22,776 nucleotides of DNA from an uncultured Collinsella sp. (GCA_900542945.1 UQPI01000034.1:1-22776); one strand, 5' to 3'; shown: positions 1-7,150, counted from the first letter of the stretch. A program made the numbers and translations. The notes: generated by a model not told the origin, from the letters alone.

Positions 1-360
1 GTTCTTCCCGGCCAGCTTTCGGGCGGCCAGCGCCAGCGCGTCGCAATTGCCCGTGCCCTGTCGCTGAACCCCGATGCCATCATCGCCGACGAGCCCACCT
101 CGGCTCTGGACGTTTCGGTCCGCGCGCAGATTCTGAACCTGCTGACCGACCTTAAGAAGGAGCTCGGCCTGGCCATGGTGTTCATCAGCCATGACATCCA
201 GACGGTCCGCTATATCTCTGACGACATCATCGTTATGAATGGCGGCAAGATCGTCGAGCAGGGCGAGGCCAAGCAGGTCTTCCAGCACCCCCAGGACCCC
301 TACACCAAGATGCTGCTCGGCGCTGCGCCGTCGCTGCTGCATCCCAAGCTCGGCGAGTAG
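1..360 (+). CDS. Dpp/Opp-type ABC transporter ATP-binding protein, 3' end only
   Basis: The gene begins before the window; 119 codons and the stop are visible. The fragment opens inside the nucleotide-binding domain: signature LSGGQRQR (residues 6-13 of the fragment), Walker B IIADEP with the D-loop SALD, and the H-loop ISHD. It ends in the start of the oligopeptide/dipeptide C-terminal extension (HPQDPYTKMLL) and stops soon after, without the cysteine-rich tail seen in the OppD and OppF proteins further along. That short tail fits the second half of a fused double ATPase or a DppF-like subunit. The gene lies directly upstream of sialic-acid catabolic genes, and Dpp-type sialic-acid importers are known (Haemophilus ducreyi SatABCD), so a sialic-acid or sialoside importer is a reasonable inference. 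Substrate cannot be read from the fragment; the ATPase identity is secure. Confidence 0.93.
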   Translation, partial: VLPGQLSGGQRQRVAIARALSLNPDAIIADEPTSALDVSVRAQILNLLTDLKKELGLAMVFISHDIQTVRYISDDIIVMNGGKIVEQGEAKQVFQHPQDPYTKMLLGAAPSLLHPKLGE

Positions 361-376
361 CCTCGCTTTCCCTCCC

Positions 377-404
377 GTGCGCCCGGTTCCCTTGCCGGGC
401 GCAC
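377..404 (+). other. Intergenic hairpin between ABC ATPase and esterase
   Basis: A perfect 10-bp stem (377-386 with 395-404, arms GTGCGCCCGG/CCGGGCGCAC) closes an 8-nt loop. No T-tract follows, so it does not look like an efficient intrinsic terminator. It could be an mRNA stability or processing element, or a weak terminator between the transporter and the catabolic genes. Confidence 0.55.
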
Positions 405-440
405 CTCCGTTGCGATTTCGAAAGGTTGGGTTCACGAGCC

Positions 441-1418
441 ATGCCAAGTGCTCAGGAGCTACAACATCAATTTGGTGAATATCGAGGCGCCATGCCCCGT
501 CCATCAGATTTCGATCTCTTTTGGAAGGATCGCATGGCCGAGGCCGACGCGGTCGGGCTTGACTATGCGATCGAGACGGCATCGGTCACAGATGCCGTGA
601 CCTGCCAGCTTTTCGACCTCTGGTATACCGGCATGTGTGGCGCTCGCCTGCATGCCAAGTACCTTAAACCCGTCTCGGACGAGCCCGTGCCATTGGTACT
701 TCAGTTCCATGGGTATCCGGGTGCAAGCCGCAGCTGGTTTGAGCAGGCGTCGTTTGCGGGCATGGGCATGGCACTCATCGCCCTCGACTGCCCCGGCCAA
801 GGAGGTCCCTCCGAGGACATTGGTGGATTTGAGGGCACAACGGTCGCGGGCCATATCGTCGCCGGTATCGACGGCGATCCGGCCAACCTCTACTATGTCC
901 GCTTGCACCAAGATATTCGCATCCTGTGCCGCATCGTTCGCGAGCTCGAGGGCATCGATCTTGCCCGCGTGTTTGTGAACGGCGCGTCGCAGGGCGGCGG
1001 TTTGGGCATTGCGACCTGTGCACTTAACAGCGAGCTTATCAATCGCGCCGCCATCCTCTATCCCTTCCTGTCGGATTTCCGCCTGGTCTGGGATTTGGAT
1101 GCCGACGACATTGCCTACGAGGGCCTGCGCTATTGGTCTCGCTGGTTTGACGAGGACTCGACTCGTATCGACGAAGCCTATGCCAAGCTGGCGTACTTCG
1201 ATTCCAAGAACTTTGCCCCTATGGTCAAATGCCCCGTGCTGTTTGGCACCGGCACAGCCGATACCGTCTGTCCGCCAGCGACGCAGTTTGCGGTCTATAA
1301 CAACCTGACCTGTGAAAAGCGTCATGAGTTCTTTGAAGGCTTTGGCCACGAGGAGATTCAGGATTTTGACGATCTGATCATTCCGTTTTTCTGCAAGGGA
1401 GGGGAGGCTCATGTCTAA
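441..1418 (+). CDS. AXE1-family acetyl esterase (acetylxylan esterase / cephalosporin-C deacetylase fold)
   Basis: 325-aa alpha/beta hydrolase of the AXE1 family (Pfam PF05448), close to the family's usual length of about 320. The catalytic triad is visible: Ser183 in GASQGG, Asp274 in GTADTVCPP and His303 in GFGHEE. The oxyanion-region motif FHGYPG (about 89-94) and the PGQGG loop (about 118-122) are also present. Family members remove acetyl groups from sugars. In a sialic-acid cluster the natural substrate may be O-acetylated sialic acid rather than xylan (inference). It has no signal peptide, so it acts in the cytoplasm on imported sugar. The ATG at 441 is preferred over an in-frame TTG at 426, which sits directly against the GAAAGG ribosome-binding-like sequence with no spacing. 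Its 3' end overlaps the next gene by 8 nt, indicating translational coupling. Confidence 0.88.
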   Translation: MPSAQELQHQFGEYRGAMPRPSDFDLFWKDRMAEADAVGLDYAIETASVTDAVTCQLFDLWYTGMCGARLHAKYLKPVSDEPVPLVLQFHGYPGASRSWFEQASFAGMGMALIALDCPGQGGPSEDIGGFEGTTVAGHIVAGIDGDPANLYYVRLHQDIRILCRIVRELEGIDLARVFVNGASQGGGLGIATCALNSELINRAAILYPFLSDFRLVWDLDADDIAYEGLRYWSRWFDEDSTRIDEAYAKLAYFDSKNFAPMVKCPVLFGTGTADTVCPPATQFAVYNNLTCEKRHEFFEGFGHEEIQDFDDLIIPFFCKGGEAHV

Positions 1419-2262
1419 GTGCGAGAGCAATGTTGATGAGCTGATAGTCCCCGGGCTCGTGGGAATTCCTGGAACGGTTTCGTCAAGGCTCGCAGAATAT
1501 CGGGACTGGCACGGTGATGTCCAAGCAGATGTTTCTGATTTAGAGACATGCGCTTCGAATCTTGAGGTTCAAGGTCTGGCCATTACGGCGATTGACTTTG
1601 TTAACCCCTGCGCTCGTTGCTCGGAGGTTTCCTTTGAGCTCGGTGACGATGCAGTCCACGCTCGCTTGATTGAGCCTGTTGGTCGTGCCCGAGTATCTAA
1701 GCGCGTGCCGCTGTGCCTGATGTTCCACGACATCGATCGGCCTGTGCGCGGCTGGCATCACATGACGAGATTTGCCGCCATGGGGTATGCCGTCCTCGCG
1801 CTGGATGACGATGTCGCTGGTGCGGACGACCTGCAGCGGGGGATTGCCTCTCCTGCTTTTGTCAAGCGCGTCCGTTGGGGTTGCGCGATGGCGAAGGTGG
1901 CGCGCAATCTTGATGGCGTGGACCCCGACCGCATCTTTGCATGGGGCGAGGGCCTTGGCGGCGGAGTCGCGCTGGCGGTTTCTGCTCTGGACGAGCGGGG
2001 CCTCGCCTGCACGGCGGTTGCCAATCCAATTCCCGGTGGCCTCGAGGCGTTGTCGTCTCGGGTGCGTGGGTCGGTGCTCATGGGCACATCGCTCATGGAT
2101 GCCGTGAGTGATCCCAAGGGCCAGTTTGCCGTATTCAACGGTCTTGAGTGTGACCGGAGGCATATCATCTATGCCAAATACGCTCATGAGCGCATCAACG
2201 CGTTCGAAAACGAAGTCATCGACTTTTTTAACCAAACGTTCTACCCGTGTTCTTTGGCCTAG
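1411..2262 (+). CDS. AXE1-like paralogue with degenerate active site (putative pseudo-esterase)
   Basis: 283-aa protein collinear with the upstream esterase over most of its length (for example FHDIDRPVRGW against FHGYPGASRSW, and QFAVFNGLECDRRH against QFAVYNNLTCEKRH). The nucleophile elbow GASQGG has become GEGLGG, so Gly181 occupies the serine position. The PGQGG loop is also lost. The Asp (Asp230, in LMDAV) and His (His259, in YAHERI) positions are kept. No frameshift or internal stop is present, so the reading frame is maintained. The start ATG overlaps the end of the esterase gene (ATGTCTAA) and is preceded by a strong GGGAGG. Coupled translation suggests a partner or regulatory subunit of the active esterase; a different chemistry or slow decay are alternatives. 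Family membership is fairly secure, function unknown. Confidence 0.8.
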   Translation: MSKCESNVDELIVPGLVGIPGTVSSRLAEYRDWHGDVQADVSDLETCASNLEVQGLAITAIDFVNPCARCSEVSFELGDDAVHARLIEPVGRARVSKRVPLCLMFHDIDRPVRGWHHMTRFAAMGYAVLALDDDVAGADDLQRGIASPAFVKRVRWGCAMAKVARNLDGVDPDRIFAWGEGLGGGVALAVSALDERGLACTAVANPIPGGLEALSSRVRGSVLMGTSLMDAVSDPKGQFAVFNGLECDRRHIIYAKYAHERINAFENEVIDFFNQTFYPCSLA

Positions 2263-2330
2263 ACGGCCTGGACACTGCCAACAAGAGTGGGTGGCATAGG
2301 GCCGCCCGCCAGACAACTAAGGAGATTCTT

Positions 2331-3251
2331 GTGGCAACTCAGAAATTCACCGGCGTTATCCCTCCCGTCGTTGTTCCCGATACCGAAGACCACCAGCTCG
2401 ACGTTGCCTCCTTTGAGCGCAGCATCAACCGCATGATCGATGCCGGCGTCGATGGCCTGTTCTTCCTGGGCTCTTCGGGCGAGGTCGTTTTCTCCACCGA
2501 TGAGCGTCGTCGCCAGATCATCGCCGAGGCCGTTCGTATCGTCGACCACCGCGTGCCCGTCCTGGTCGGCATCATCGATACCGAGACCGAGCGCATGATC
2601 GAGCACGGTAAGGTCGCTCAGGAGCTGGGTGCCGATGCGCTTGTCGCCACCTGCCCGTTCTATGCCCTGCAGGGCATGACCGAGGTCGAGGAGCACTTCC
2701 GCATCCTGCACGAGGAGCTCGACCTGCCCATCTTTGCCTATGACATTCCCGTCTGCGTTCACACCAAGCTCCCCTGGAAGCTCCTTGCCAAGCTCGGCGC
2801 CGAGGGCGTCCTTGCTGGCGTCAAGGATTCCTCGGGTGATGACATCTCGTTCCGCTATCTCGTTCAGGAGAACGAGAAGAACGGCCATCCGATGAGCATC
2901 CTCACCGGTCACGAGGTTGTTGTCGACGGCGCTTACCTCGGTGGCGCCGACGGTTCTGTCCCGGGCCTTGCCAACGTTGAGCCCGAGGGCTACGTGCGCC
3001 AGTGGAAGGCCGCTCAGGCCGGCGACTGGGCTACCGTCAAGGCCGAGCAGGATCGCCTCAATGAGATTTCGCACATCTGGGACGTCACCTCGGGCGTCCA
3101 GGGCTATGCCGGTGGCGTCGGCGCCTTCAAGACCGCTATGAACCTCATGGGCATCTTCGACAGCCCGACCATGCCGCGCCCGGTGAAGGCCATGACCGGC
3201 GAGAACGTCGAGGCGATTAGGAAGGTCCTTCAGGACAACGGTCTCCTTTAA
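2331..3251 (+). CDS. nanA: N-acetylneuraminate lyase-type aldolase (DHDPS/NAL superfamily)
   Basis: 306-aa class I aldolase of the dihydrodipicolinate synthase / N-acetylneuraminate lyase superfamily. Visible motifs are the pyruvate-binding GSSGE (47-51), the proton-relay Tyr137 in FAYDIP and the Schiff-base Lys165 in GVKDSSGD. Tyr137 and Lys165 fall at the numbering of E. coli NanA. The K-D-S-S-G-D motif is more DHDPS-like than the classic NAL motif, so sequence alone does not settle substrate. The neighbours (ROK kinase, NanE, O-acetylesterase) make sialic-acid cleavage to ManNAc and pyruvate the best reading. A dihydrodipicolinate synthase role is less likely outside a lysine operon. The start is GTG at 2331, with TAAGGAG at 2318-2324 giving good spacing; an upstream in-frame extension to 2247 lacks family similarity and overlaps the preceding gene. 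Confidence 0.8.
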   Translation: MATQKFTGVIPPVVVPDTEDHQLDVASFERSINRMIDAGVDGLFFLGSSGEVVFSTDERRRQIIAEAVRIVDHRVPVLVGIIDTETERMIEHGKVAQELGADALVATCPFYALQGMTEVEEHFRILHEELDLPIFAYDIPVCVHTKLPWKLLAKLGAEGVLAGVKDSSGDDISFRYLVQENEKNGHPMSILTGHEVVVDGAYLGGADGSVPGLANVEPEGYVRQWKAAQAGDWATVKAEQDRLNEISHIWDVTSGVQGYAGGVGAFKTAMNLMGIFDSPTMPRPVKAMTGENVEAIRKVLQDNGLL

Positions 3252-3254
3252 AGC

Positions 3255-3350
3255 TTTTCCAGGCACCCGATCTTAGGGCTCAAGTGGTCGGGCGTGACCC
3301 ATTAGGTCAACGCCCGACCACTTTCACCCCAACCTCGGGCACCTGGAAAA
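3255..3350 (+). repeat. 96-nt two-tier inverted repeat in the nanA-nanK gap
   Basis: Outer arms 3255-3270 and 3335-3350 pair over 14 of 16 positions (TTTTCCAGG with CCTGGAAAA, and CCCGA with TCGGG). Nested inside, 3282-3299 pairs with 3305-3323 over 18 bp with one bulged A (core AAGTGGTCGGGCGT with ACGCCCGACCACTT). A short loop separates the inner arms. The downstream side lacks a T-run, so forward termination would be weak. Possible roles are an mRNA processing or stability structure, an attenuator, or an operator palindrome. It shares no boxes with the 125-nt elements at 18644 and 18949. Confidence 0.7.
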
Positions 3351-3424
3351 CCTTTATCGCGCTGTGACGGTTAGCCTGACGGCGCATTTCCTGTAGTTGT
3401 TTTTTATCTCCGAAGGAGAGCGAC

Positions 3425-4390
3425 ATGGAGAACAAGTACGTCTGCTCTGTCGATATCGGCGGAACTAAGATCGCGACTGCCATCATGGAGTACCCGGCTG
3501 ACGGTAGTGTGCCCCATCCCGTTTTTGAGGCTGAGGTTCCCACCGAGGCCCAGGAGGGTGGCGAAGCGGTCTTCCAGCGCATCGAGGCGTCTATTAAGGC
3601 CGCCATTGAGGCGAACCCCGATGTCGAGGTCCTTGGTGTCGGTATTGGCGCCGCCGGTGTCGTCGACCCCAAGACGGGCGCCATCGCGTATGCCAATGAG
3701 ATCATGCCCGGCTGGTCCGGCGTTCAGTTGGGGCCGCGTCTGCGCGAGGACCTCGGTCTTCCCGTTGCCGTCGTAGGCGACGTGCAGGCTCATGCTCTGG
3801 GCGAGGCCCACTGGGGCGTCGGCAAGGGCAAGTTTTCCGTCTTGTGTCTTGGCATCGGTACGGGCATCGGCGGCGCATATGTCGAGAACGGCCGCGTGAT
3901 GCAGGGCTTCCATGGTGCTGCTGGCCATATGGGCCACATCGAGTGCTCGGCTGCCGCCGGCATTCCCTGCGCCTGCGGGCGTTCCGGTCATCTTGAGTCT
4001 GTCGCTTCGGGCACTTCCATTGGTCGTATGTACGATGAGCGCTTTGGCCGCGTCGACCCCAGCCGTCCTTCGGTCGGTCGCGATGTGAACGACCTGTGCC
4101 GCGCGGGCGACGCAAAGGCAACCGAGGTCATCCATGACGCCGGCTTTGCACTGGGTGCCAGCTTGGGCTCGCTCGCTAACATCCTGGACCCTGAGGTCAT
4201 CGTGCTTTCGGGCGGCGTGATTCACCAAGGTCCCGATTGGCGTTCGCAGACGTGGAAGGATTCGGTGCACGAGGGCTATGCCAGCCAGGCGCTCGATCCG
4301 CTTCAGGACACGCCGATCCTCATCGGTTCTCTGGAGGGCGATGCTCCGCTCATCGGTGCCGCTGAGCATCTTCTTGCCTCGTTGAAGTAA
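3425..4390 (+). CDS. nanK: ROK-family sugar kinase, probable N-acetylmannosamine kinase
   Basis: 321-aa ROK kinase. It shows the N-terminal phosphate-binding DIGGTK (10-15), the catalytic Asp119 in VVGDVQAHA, the second phosphate loop GIGTGIGG (143-150) and the ROK zinc motif with His171 and CACGRSGHLE (182-191). The third zinc-ligand position is His rather than the Cys of E. coli NanK, a variant I recall from other actinobacterial ROK proteins. No N-terminal winged helix is present, so it is an enzyme and not a ROK repressor. The position between the lyase and NanE supports phosphorylation of ManNAc to ManNAc-6-P; glucokinase is the main alternative. The ATG at 3425 has GAAGGAGAG just upstream. 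Confidence 0.83.
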   Translation: MENKYVCSVDIGGTKIATAIMEYPADGSVPHPVFEAEVPTEAQEGGEAVFQRIEASIKAAIEANPDVEVLGVGIGAAGVVDPKTGAIAYANEIMPGWSGVQLGPRLREDLGLPVAVVGDVQAHALGEAHWGVGKGKFSVLCLGIGTGIGGAYVENGRVMQGFHGAAGHMGHIECSAAAGIPCACGRSGHLESVASGTSIGRMYDERFGRVDPSRPSVGRDVNDLCRAGDAKATEVIHDAGFALGASLGSLANILDPEVIVLSGGVIHQGPDWRSQTWKDSVHEGYASQALDPLQDTPILIGSLEGDAPLIGAAEHLLASLK

Positions 4391-4406
4391 ACGTATCTGC
4401 TGTAGG

Positions 4407-4437
4407 AGCCTCCCGAGACAACACGCCTCGGGAGGCT
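4407..4437 (+). other. Intergenic hairpin between nanK and nanE
   Basis: A perfect 11-bp stem (4407-4417 with 4427-4437, arms AGCCTCCCGAG/CTCGGGAGGCT) has a 9-nt loop. It is followed by GTTCTGAG, not a T-tract. It may be a weak terminator or an mRNA stabiliser that tunes nanE expression relative to nanK. Confidence 0.6.
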
Positions 4438-4460
4438 GTTCTGAGAAAGGTTGCAGCCTT

Positions 4461-5147
4461 ATGACCGTCGATCCTTTGATTCAATCCCTGAAGGGCAAGC
4501 TCGTCGTGAGCGTTCAGGCGTATATGGGCGAGCCGCTTCGTACGCCCGAGACCATGGCTCAAATGTCTCGCGCTTGCGAGCTCGGCGGCGCTGCCGCCAT
4601 TCGCTGCCAGGGCCTTGCCGACATTGCCGCCATTAAGGGTCGCTGTGAGGTTCCCGTCATCGGCCTGTGGAAGGATGGGCACGAGGGCGTTTACATCACG
4701 CCGACGCTGCGTCACGCTCGCGCCTGCGTTGCTGCCGGTGCCGATATCGTGGCGATCGACGCCACCGATCGTCCGCGCCCCGATGGCAAGACGGTCGAGG
4801 ATACCTTCCGTCCGCTGCACGAGGAGGGTGTGCTCCTGATGGCGGATTGTGCCACCATCGAGGATATTCGCCGTGCTGTTGATATGGGCTTTGACCTGGT
4901 ATCCACCACGCTTTCTCACGGCGTCGCCGCCATCGACTGCACCATGGCCGATGGCCCCGACCTGCCGCTCCTGCGTCAGGCGACTGAGGAATTCCCCGGC
5001 CTTCCCATCATTTGTGAGGGTCGCGTGCATACGCCCGAGGAGGCTCGCGCCGCGATCGATGCTGGCGCCTGGGCCGTTGTCGTCGGCACCGCCATCACGC
5101 ACCCCACGAGTATTACAAGTTGGTTCAAGGCTGCGCTTGAGGCGTAA
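4461..5147 (+). CDS. nanE: N-acetylmannosamine-6-phosphate 2-epimerase
   Basis: 228-aa TIM-barrel enzyme of the NanE family, at the family's normal length. It interconverts ManNAc-6-P and GlcNAc-6-P, the last step that sends sialic acid into amino-sugar metabolism. Visible hallmarks are Arg48 in AIRCQG, the catalytic Lys71 in GLWKDG, the YITPT strand (78-82), LMADCAT (126-132) and the catalytic Glu186 in ICEGRVHTPEEA. The C-terminal phosphate site is VVVGTAITHP. The GLWKDG loop differs from the more common GIIKRDY form, but the catalytic residues are intact. The ATG at 4461 follows GAGAAAGG with 11-nt spacing. It closes the nan cluster and is followed by an intrinsic terminator. Confidence 0.93.
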   Translation: MTVDPLIQSLKGKLVVSVQAYMGEPLRTPETMAQMSRACELGGAAAIRCQGLADIAAIKGRCEVPVIGLWKDGHEGVYITPTLRHARACVAAGADIVAIDATDRPRPDGKTVEDTFRPLHEEGVLLMADCATIEDIRRAVDMGFDLVSTTLSHGVAAIDCTMADGPDLPLLRQATEEFPGLPIICEGRVHTPEEARAAIDAGAWAVVVGTAITHPTSITSWFKAALEA

Positions 5148-5174
5148 GACAGACCTCGTATCCGCTCGGGGCGG

Positions 5175-5180
5175 TATACT
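5175..5180 (+). promoter_or_regulatory. Possible -10 box upstream of rapZ
   Basis: TATACT matches the -10 consensus at 5 of 6 positions, but I see no convincing -35 at 16-18 nt upstream. If used, transcription would start near 5187 and the leader would contain the hairpin at 5199-5228. Confidence 0.3.
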
Positions 5181-5198
5181 CAATATAGGCAATTGACC

Positions 5199-5236
5199 GC
5201 GCGGGATCCGGGTTGCTGGGTCCCGCGCTTGTTTTT
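5199..5236 (+). terminator. Intrinsic terminator after nanE, abutting the rapZ ribosome-binding site
   Basis: An 11-bp stem (5199-5209 with 5218-5228, one G-T pair) is followed by TTGTTTTT (5229-5236). The rapZ Shine-Dalgarno AGGAGG begins at 5237, directly after the T-run. It terminates the nan transcript and could also attenuate rapZ-whiA. Confidence 0.75.
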
Positions 5237-5248
5237 AGGAGGCAGCAC

Positions 5249-6169
5249 ATGCAAAAGGGAGATGCCATGGATGCGGCGGAGCGCTCGGAGCGCATCCCCG
5301 ATATCGTCATCATCACCGGAATGTCCGGATCGGGCCGCACACAGGCCATGCACGTGTTCGAGGACATGGGCTATTTTTGCATCGATAACCTGCCTCCGCG
5401 TCTCATCGCCCAGCTTGCCGAGCTCGTCGGCATCAATACGGGCGTGGGCAGGCATCTCGCCGTTACCTGCGATTTGCGTAGCCAGGGACTGTTCGATGAG
5501 CTGCTCGATGCCGTTGCCGCACTCGAGGAGCGCGAGATGAGCTGTGACATCGTGTTTCTCGAGGCCTCTGACGAGGTGCTGATTCGTCGCTACAGCGAAA
5601 ATCGCCGCCGTCATCCCATTGCCAAGCCCGGGGAGACTACGGCCGATGCCATTCAGCGCGAGCGCCTGCAGCTGCAGGGCGTGCGCGACCGAGCCGATAT
5701 GATCATCGACACGAGCCGCTTGCGCACCTCTGCCCTGCGCAACAAATTGCGCATGGCGTTCTCCGAGTTGTCCGACCAGCAGCTCATGGACGTTCACGTG
5801 TTCTCGTTTGGCTTTAAGCACGGCATGCCCGTCGAGGCGGACATTATGATCGACGTCCGCTTCCTGCCTAATCCGTTCTACGATCCCGAGATGCGCACGA
5901 TGACCGGCCTCGATAAGAAGGTCTCCGATTTTGTCTTAGACCATCCCAAGACCCAGGAGTTCTGGAAGGCCTGGACGCAGCTGCTCGATACGGTCATGCC
6001 CGGCTATATCGCGGAGGGCAAGCCGCAACTTTCTATTGCCATCGGTTGCACGGGCGGTCAACACCGCAGCGTCGCCATCGCCGAGGCCACGGCACGTTAT
6101 TTGGAAGGTGCCCAGTATCACGTGAGCATCTCCCACCGCGACCTGTCGCGCGCCAACACGAAAGCATAG
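5249..6169 (+). CDS. rapZ: RapZ/YvcJ family nucleotide-binding protein (RNase adapter family)
   Basis: 306 aa, slightly longer than the usual ~285-290. The N-terminal P-loop is GMSGSGRT (24-31), in which Arg replaces the Walker A Lys, as I recall for actinobacterial RapZ proteins. It is followed by FEDMGYFCIDNLPP. The C-terminal UDP-sugar-binding domain shows GCTGGQHRSV from residue 266. E. coli RapZ senses GlcN6P and guides RNase E to GlmZ; Gram-positive homologues (YvcJ) bind nucleotide and their targets are less clear. An amino-sugar link would suit the adjacent nan genes, but the location may be coincidental. The ATG at 5249 is chosen because AGGAGG lies at 5237-5242; an in-frame ATG at 5267 is an alternative. 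The gene is 6 nt from whiA. Confidence 0.93.
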   Translation: MQKGDAMDAAERSERIPDIVIITGMSGSGRTQAMHVFEDMGYFCIDNLPPRLIAQLAELVGINTGVGRHLAVTCDLRSQGLFDELLDAVAALEEREMSCDIVFLEASDEVLIRRYSENRRRHPIAKPGETTADAIQRERLQLQGVRDRADMIIDTSRLRTSALRNKLRMAFSELSDQQLMDVHVFSFGFKHGMPVEADIMIDVRFLPNPFYDPEMRTMTGLDKKVSDFVLDHPKTQEFWKAWTQLLDTVMPGYIAEGKPQLSIAIGCTGGQHRSVAIAEATARYLEGAQYHVSISHRDLSRANTKA

Positions 6170-6175
6170 GCCTGC

Positions 6176-7105
6176 ATGTCGTTTACCGCCGAGGTGCGTG
6201 ACGAGCTCGCGCGCTGCGAACCCGAATGTGAATACTGCGATTTGTCGACGCTTGCCGCCCTGACGCGTGTGAGCGGTACACTTTCGCTGGCCGGCTCCGG
6301 GCGGTATCGTTTGACGGTGGCGACCGAGACGGGCGCCGTCGCGCGCACGATGATCACGCTGACGCATCGCATCCTTAAGCTCAAAACGGAATTCACCGTT
6401 CGTAAATCGGTCTTGCATAAGGTCCGTAACTATCTCATTACCCTGCCCGATCAACCCGACCTGGACAAGGCTCTGGTGCTGCTGGGCATTCTCGACCGCA
6501 GGGGAGGGCTCGTCGCCGGTGTTCCCCGACACATCGTTGCCCGTCCCTGCTGCAGGCTTGCCTACATCCGCGGCGCGCTCATCGCCGGCGGTTTCGTGGC
6601 CGATCCCCGCGGCGACTTTCATTTGGAGATCGCGGTGCAGGGCGAGCAATATGCCAAGGGGCTTTGCGATCTGTTGGAGCAGATTGGGGTCCATGCTCGT
6701 GTTAATGCGCGGCGGGGGTCATATGCCGTGTACATTAAGAGCGCCGAGGAAATCGAGCATTTATTAAAGCTGATTGGTGCCAAGCGCAGCGTTGCCGAGA
6801 TTGAGGAGGCGCGCGCGGTCAAGTTGGTTAAGAACGATGTGAACCGTCGCGTGAATGCCGAGCTCGCCAACCAGACCAGAAGCGCCGGTGCTGCCCAACA
6901 TCAGCTTGCGCTTATCGATGAGCTCGAGCAGCGCGGCCTTCGCGATGCGCTTCCGGATGCCTTGGCGGTCTTTTGCGACCTGCGCGAGCGCTATCCCGAT
7001 CTGTCGCTGCGTGATTTAGGGGAGATGGCTGACCCTCCCTTGTCGAAGTCGGCCCTCTACCATCGAGTTTTGAGGCTTGAAAAGCTCATTGAAGCAAACG
7101 GGTAG
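6176..7105 (+). CDS. whiA: DNA-binding protein WhiA (sporulation/cell-division regulator family)
   Basis: 309 aa, the usual WhiA length. The N-terminal half has the degenerate LAGLIDADG homing-endonuclease fold (YIRGALIAGGFVADP, and FHLEIAV further on). The C-terminal half is the WhiA helix-turn-helix domain, recognisable by NDVNRRVNAELAN and by LRDLGEMADPPLSKSALYHRVLRL. In Streptomyces WhiA acts with WhiB in sporulation septation; in non-sporulating Gram-positives it affects division and chromosome segregation. It starts 6 nt after rapZ, so the two are co-transcribed. In Actinobacteria and Bacillus the yvcK gene normally lies between them; it is missing here. No clear terminator follows before the AT-rich gap promoter region. 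Confidence 0.95.
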   Translation: MSFTAEVRDELARCEPECEYCDLSTLAALTRVSGTLSLAGSGRYRLTVATETGAVARTMITLTHRILKLKTEFTVRKSVLHKVRNYLITLPDQPDLDKALVLLGILDRRGGLVAGVPRHIVARPCCRLAYIRGALIAGGFVADPRGDFHLEIAVQGEQYAKGLCDLLEQIGVHARVNARRGSYAVYIKSAEEIEHLLKLIGAKRSVAEIEEARAVKLVKNDVNRRVNAELANQTRSAGAAQHQLALIDELEQRGLRDALPDALAVFCDLRERYPDLSLRDLGEMADPPLSKSALYHRVLRLEKLIEANG

Positions 7106-7150
7106 TTTAAAGTATCGACTTATATACGGATTTAGCTGCTATTTTATTCT

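Noticed and set aside
426..440. TTG start five codons upstream for the AXE1 esterase
   Set aside because: It abuts the ribosome-binding-like GAAAGG with no spacing; the ATG at 441 is more likely.
2247..2330. 28-residue N-terminal extension of the lyase
   Set aside because: It overlaps the preceding gene and has no family similarity; GTG at 2331 has a proper TAAGGAG and gives the canonical N-terminus.
3364..3395. Direct repeat TGACGG spaced 12 nt before nanK
   Set aside because: Two copies of a six-base word are too weak to call an operator.
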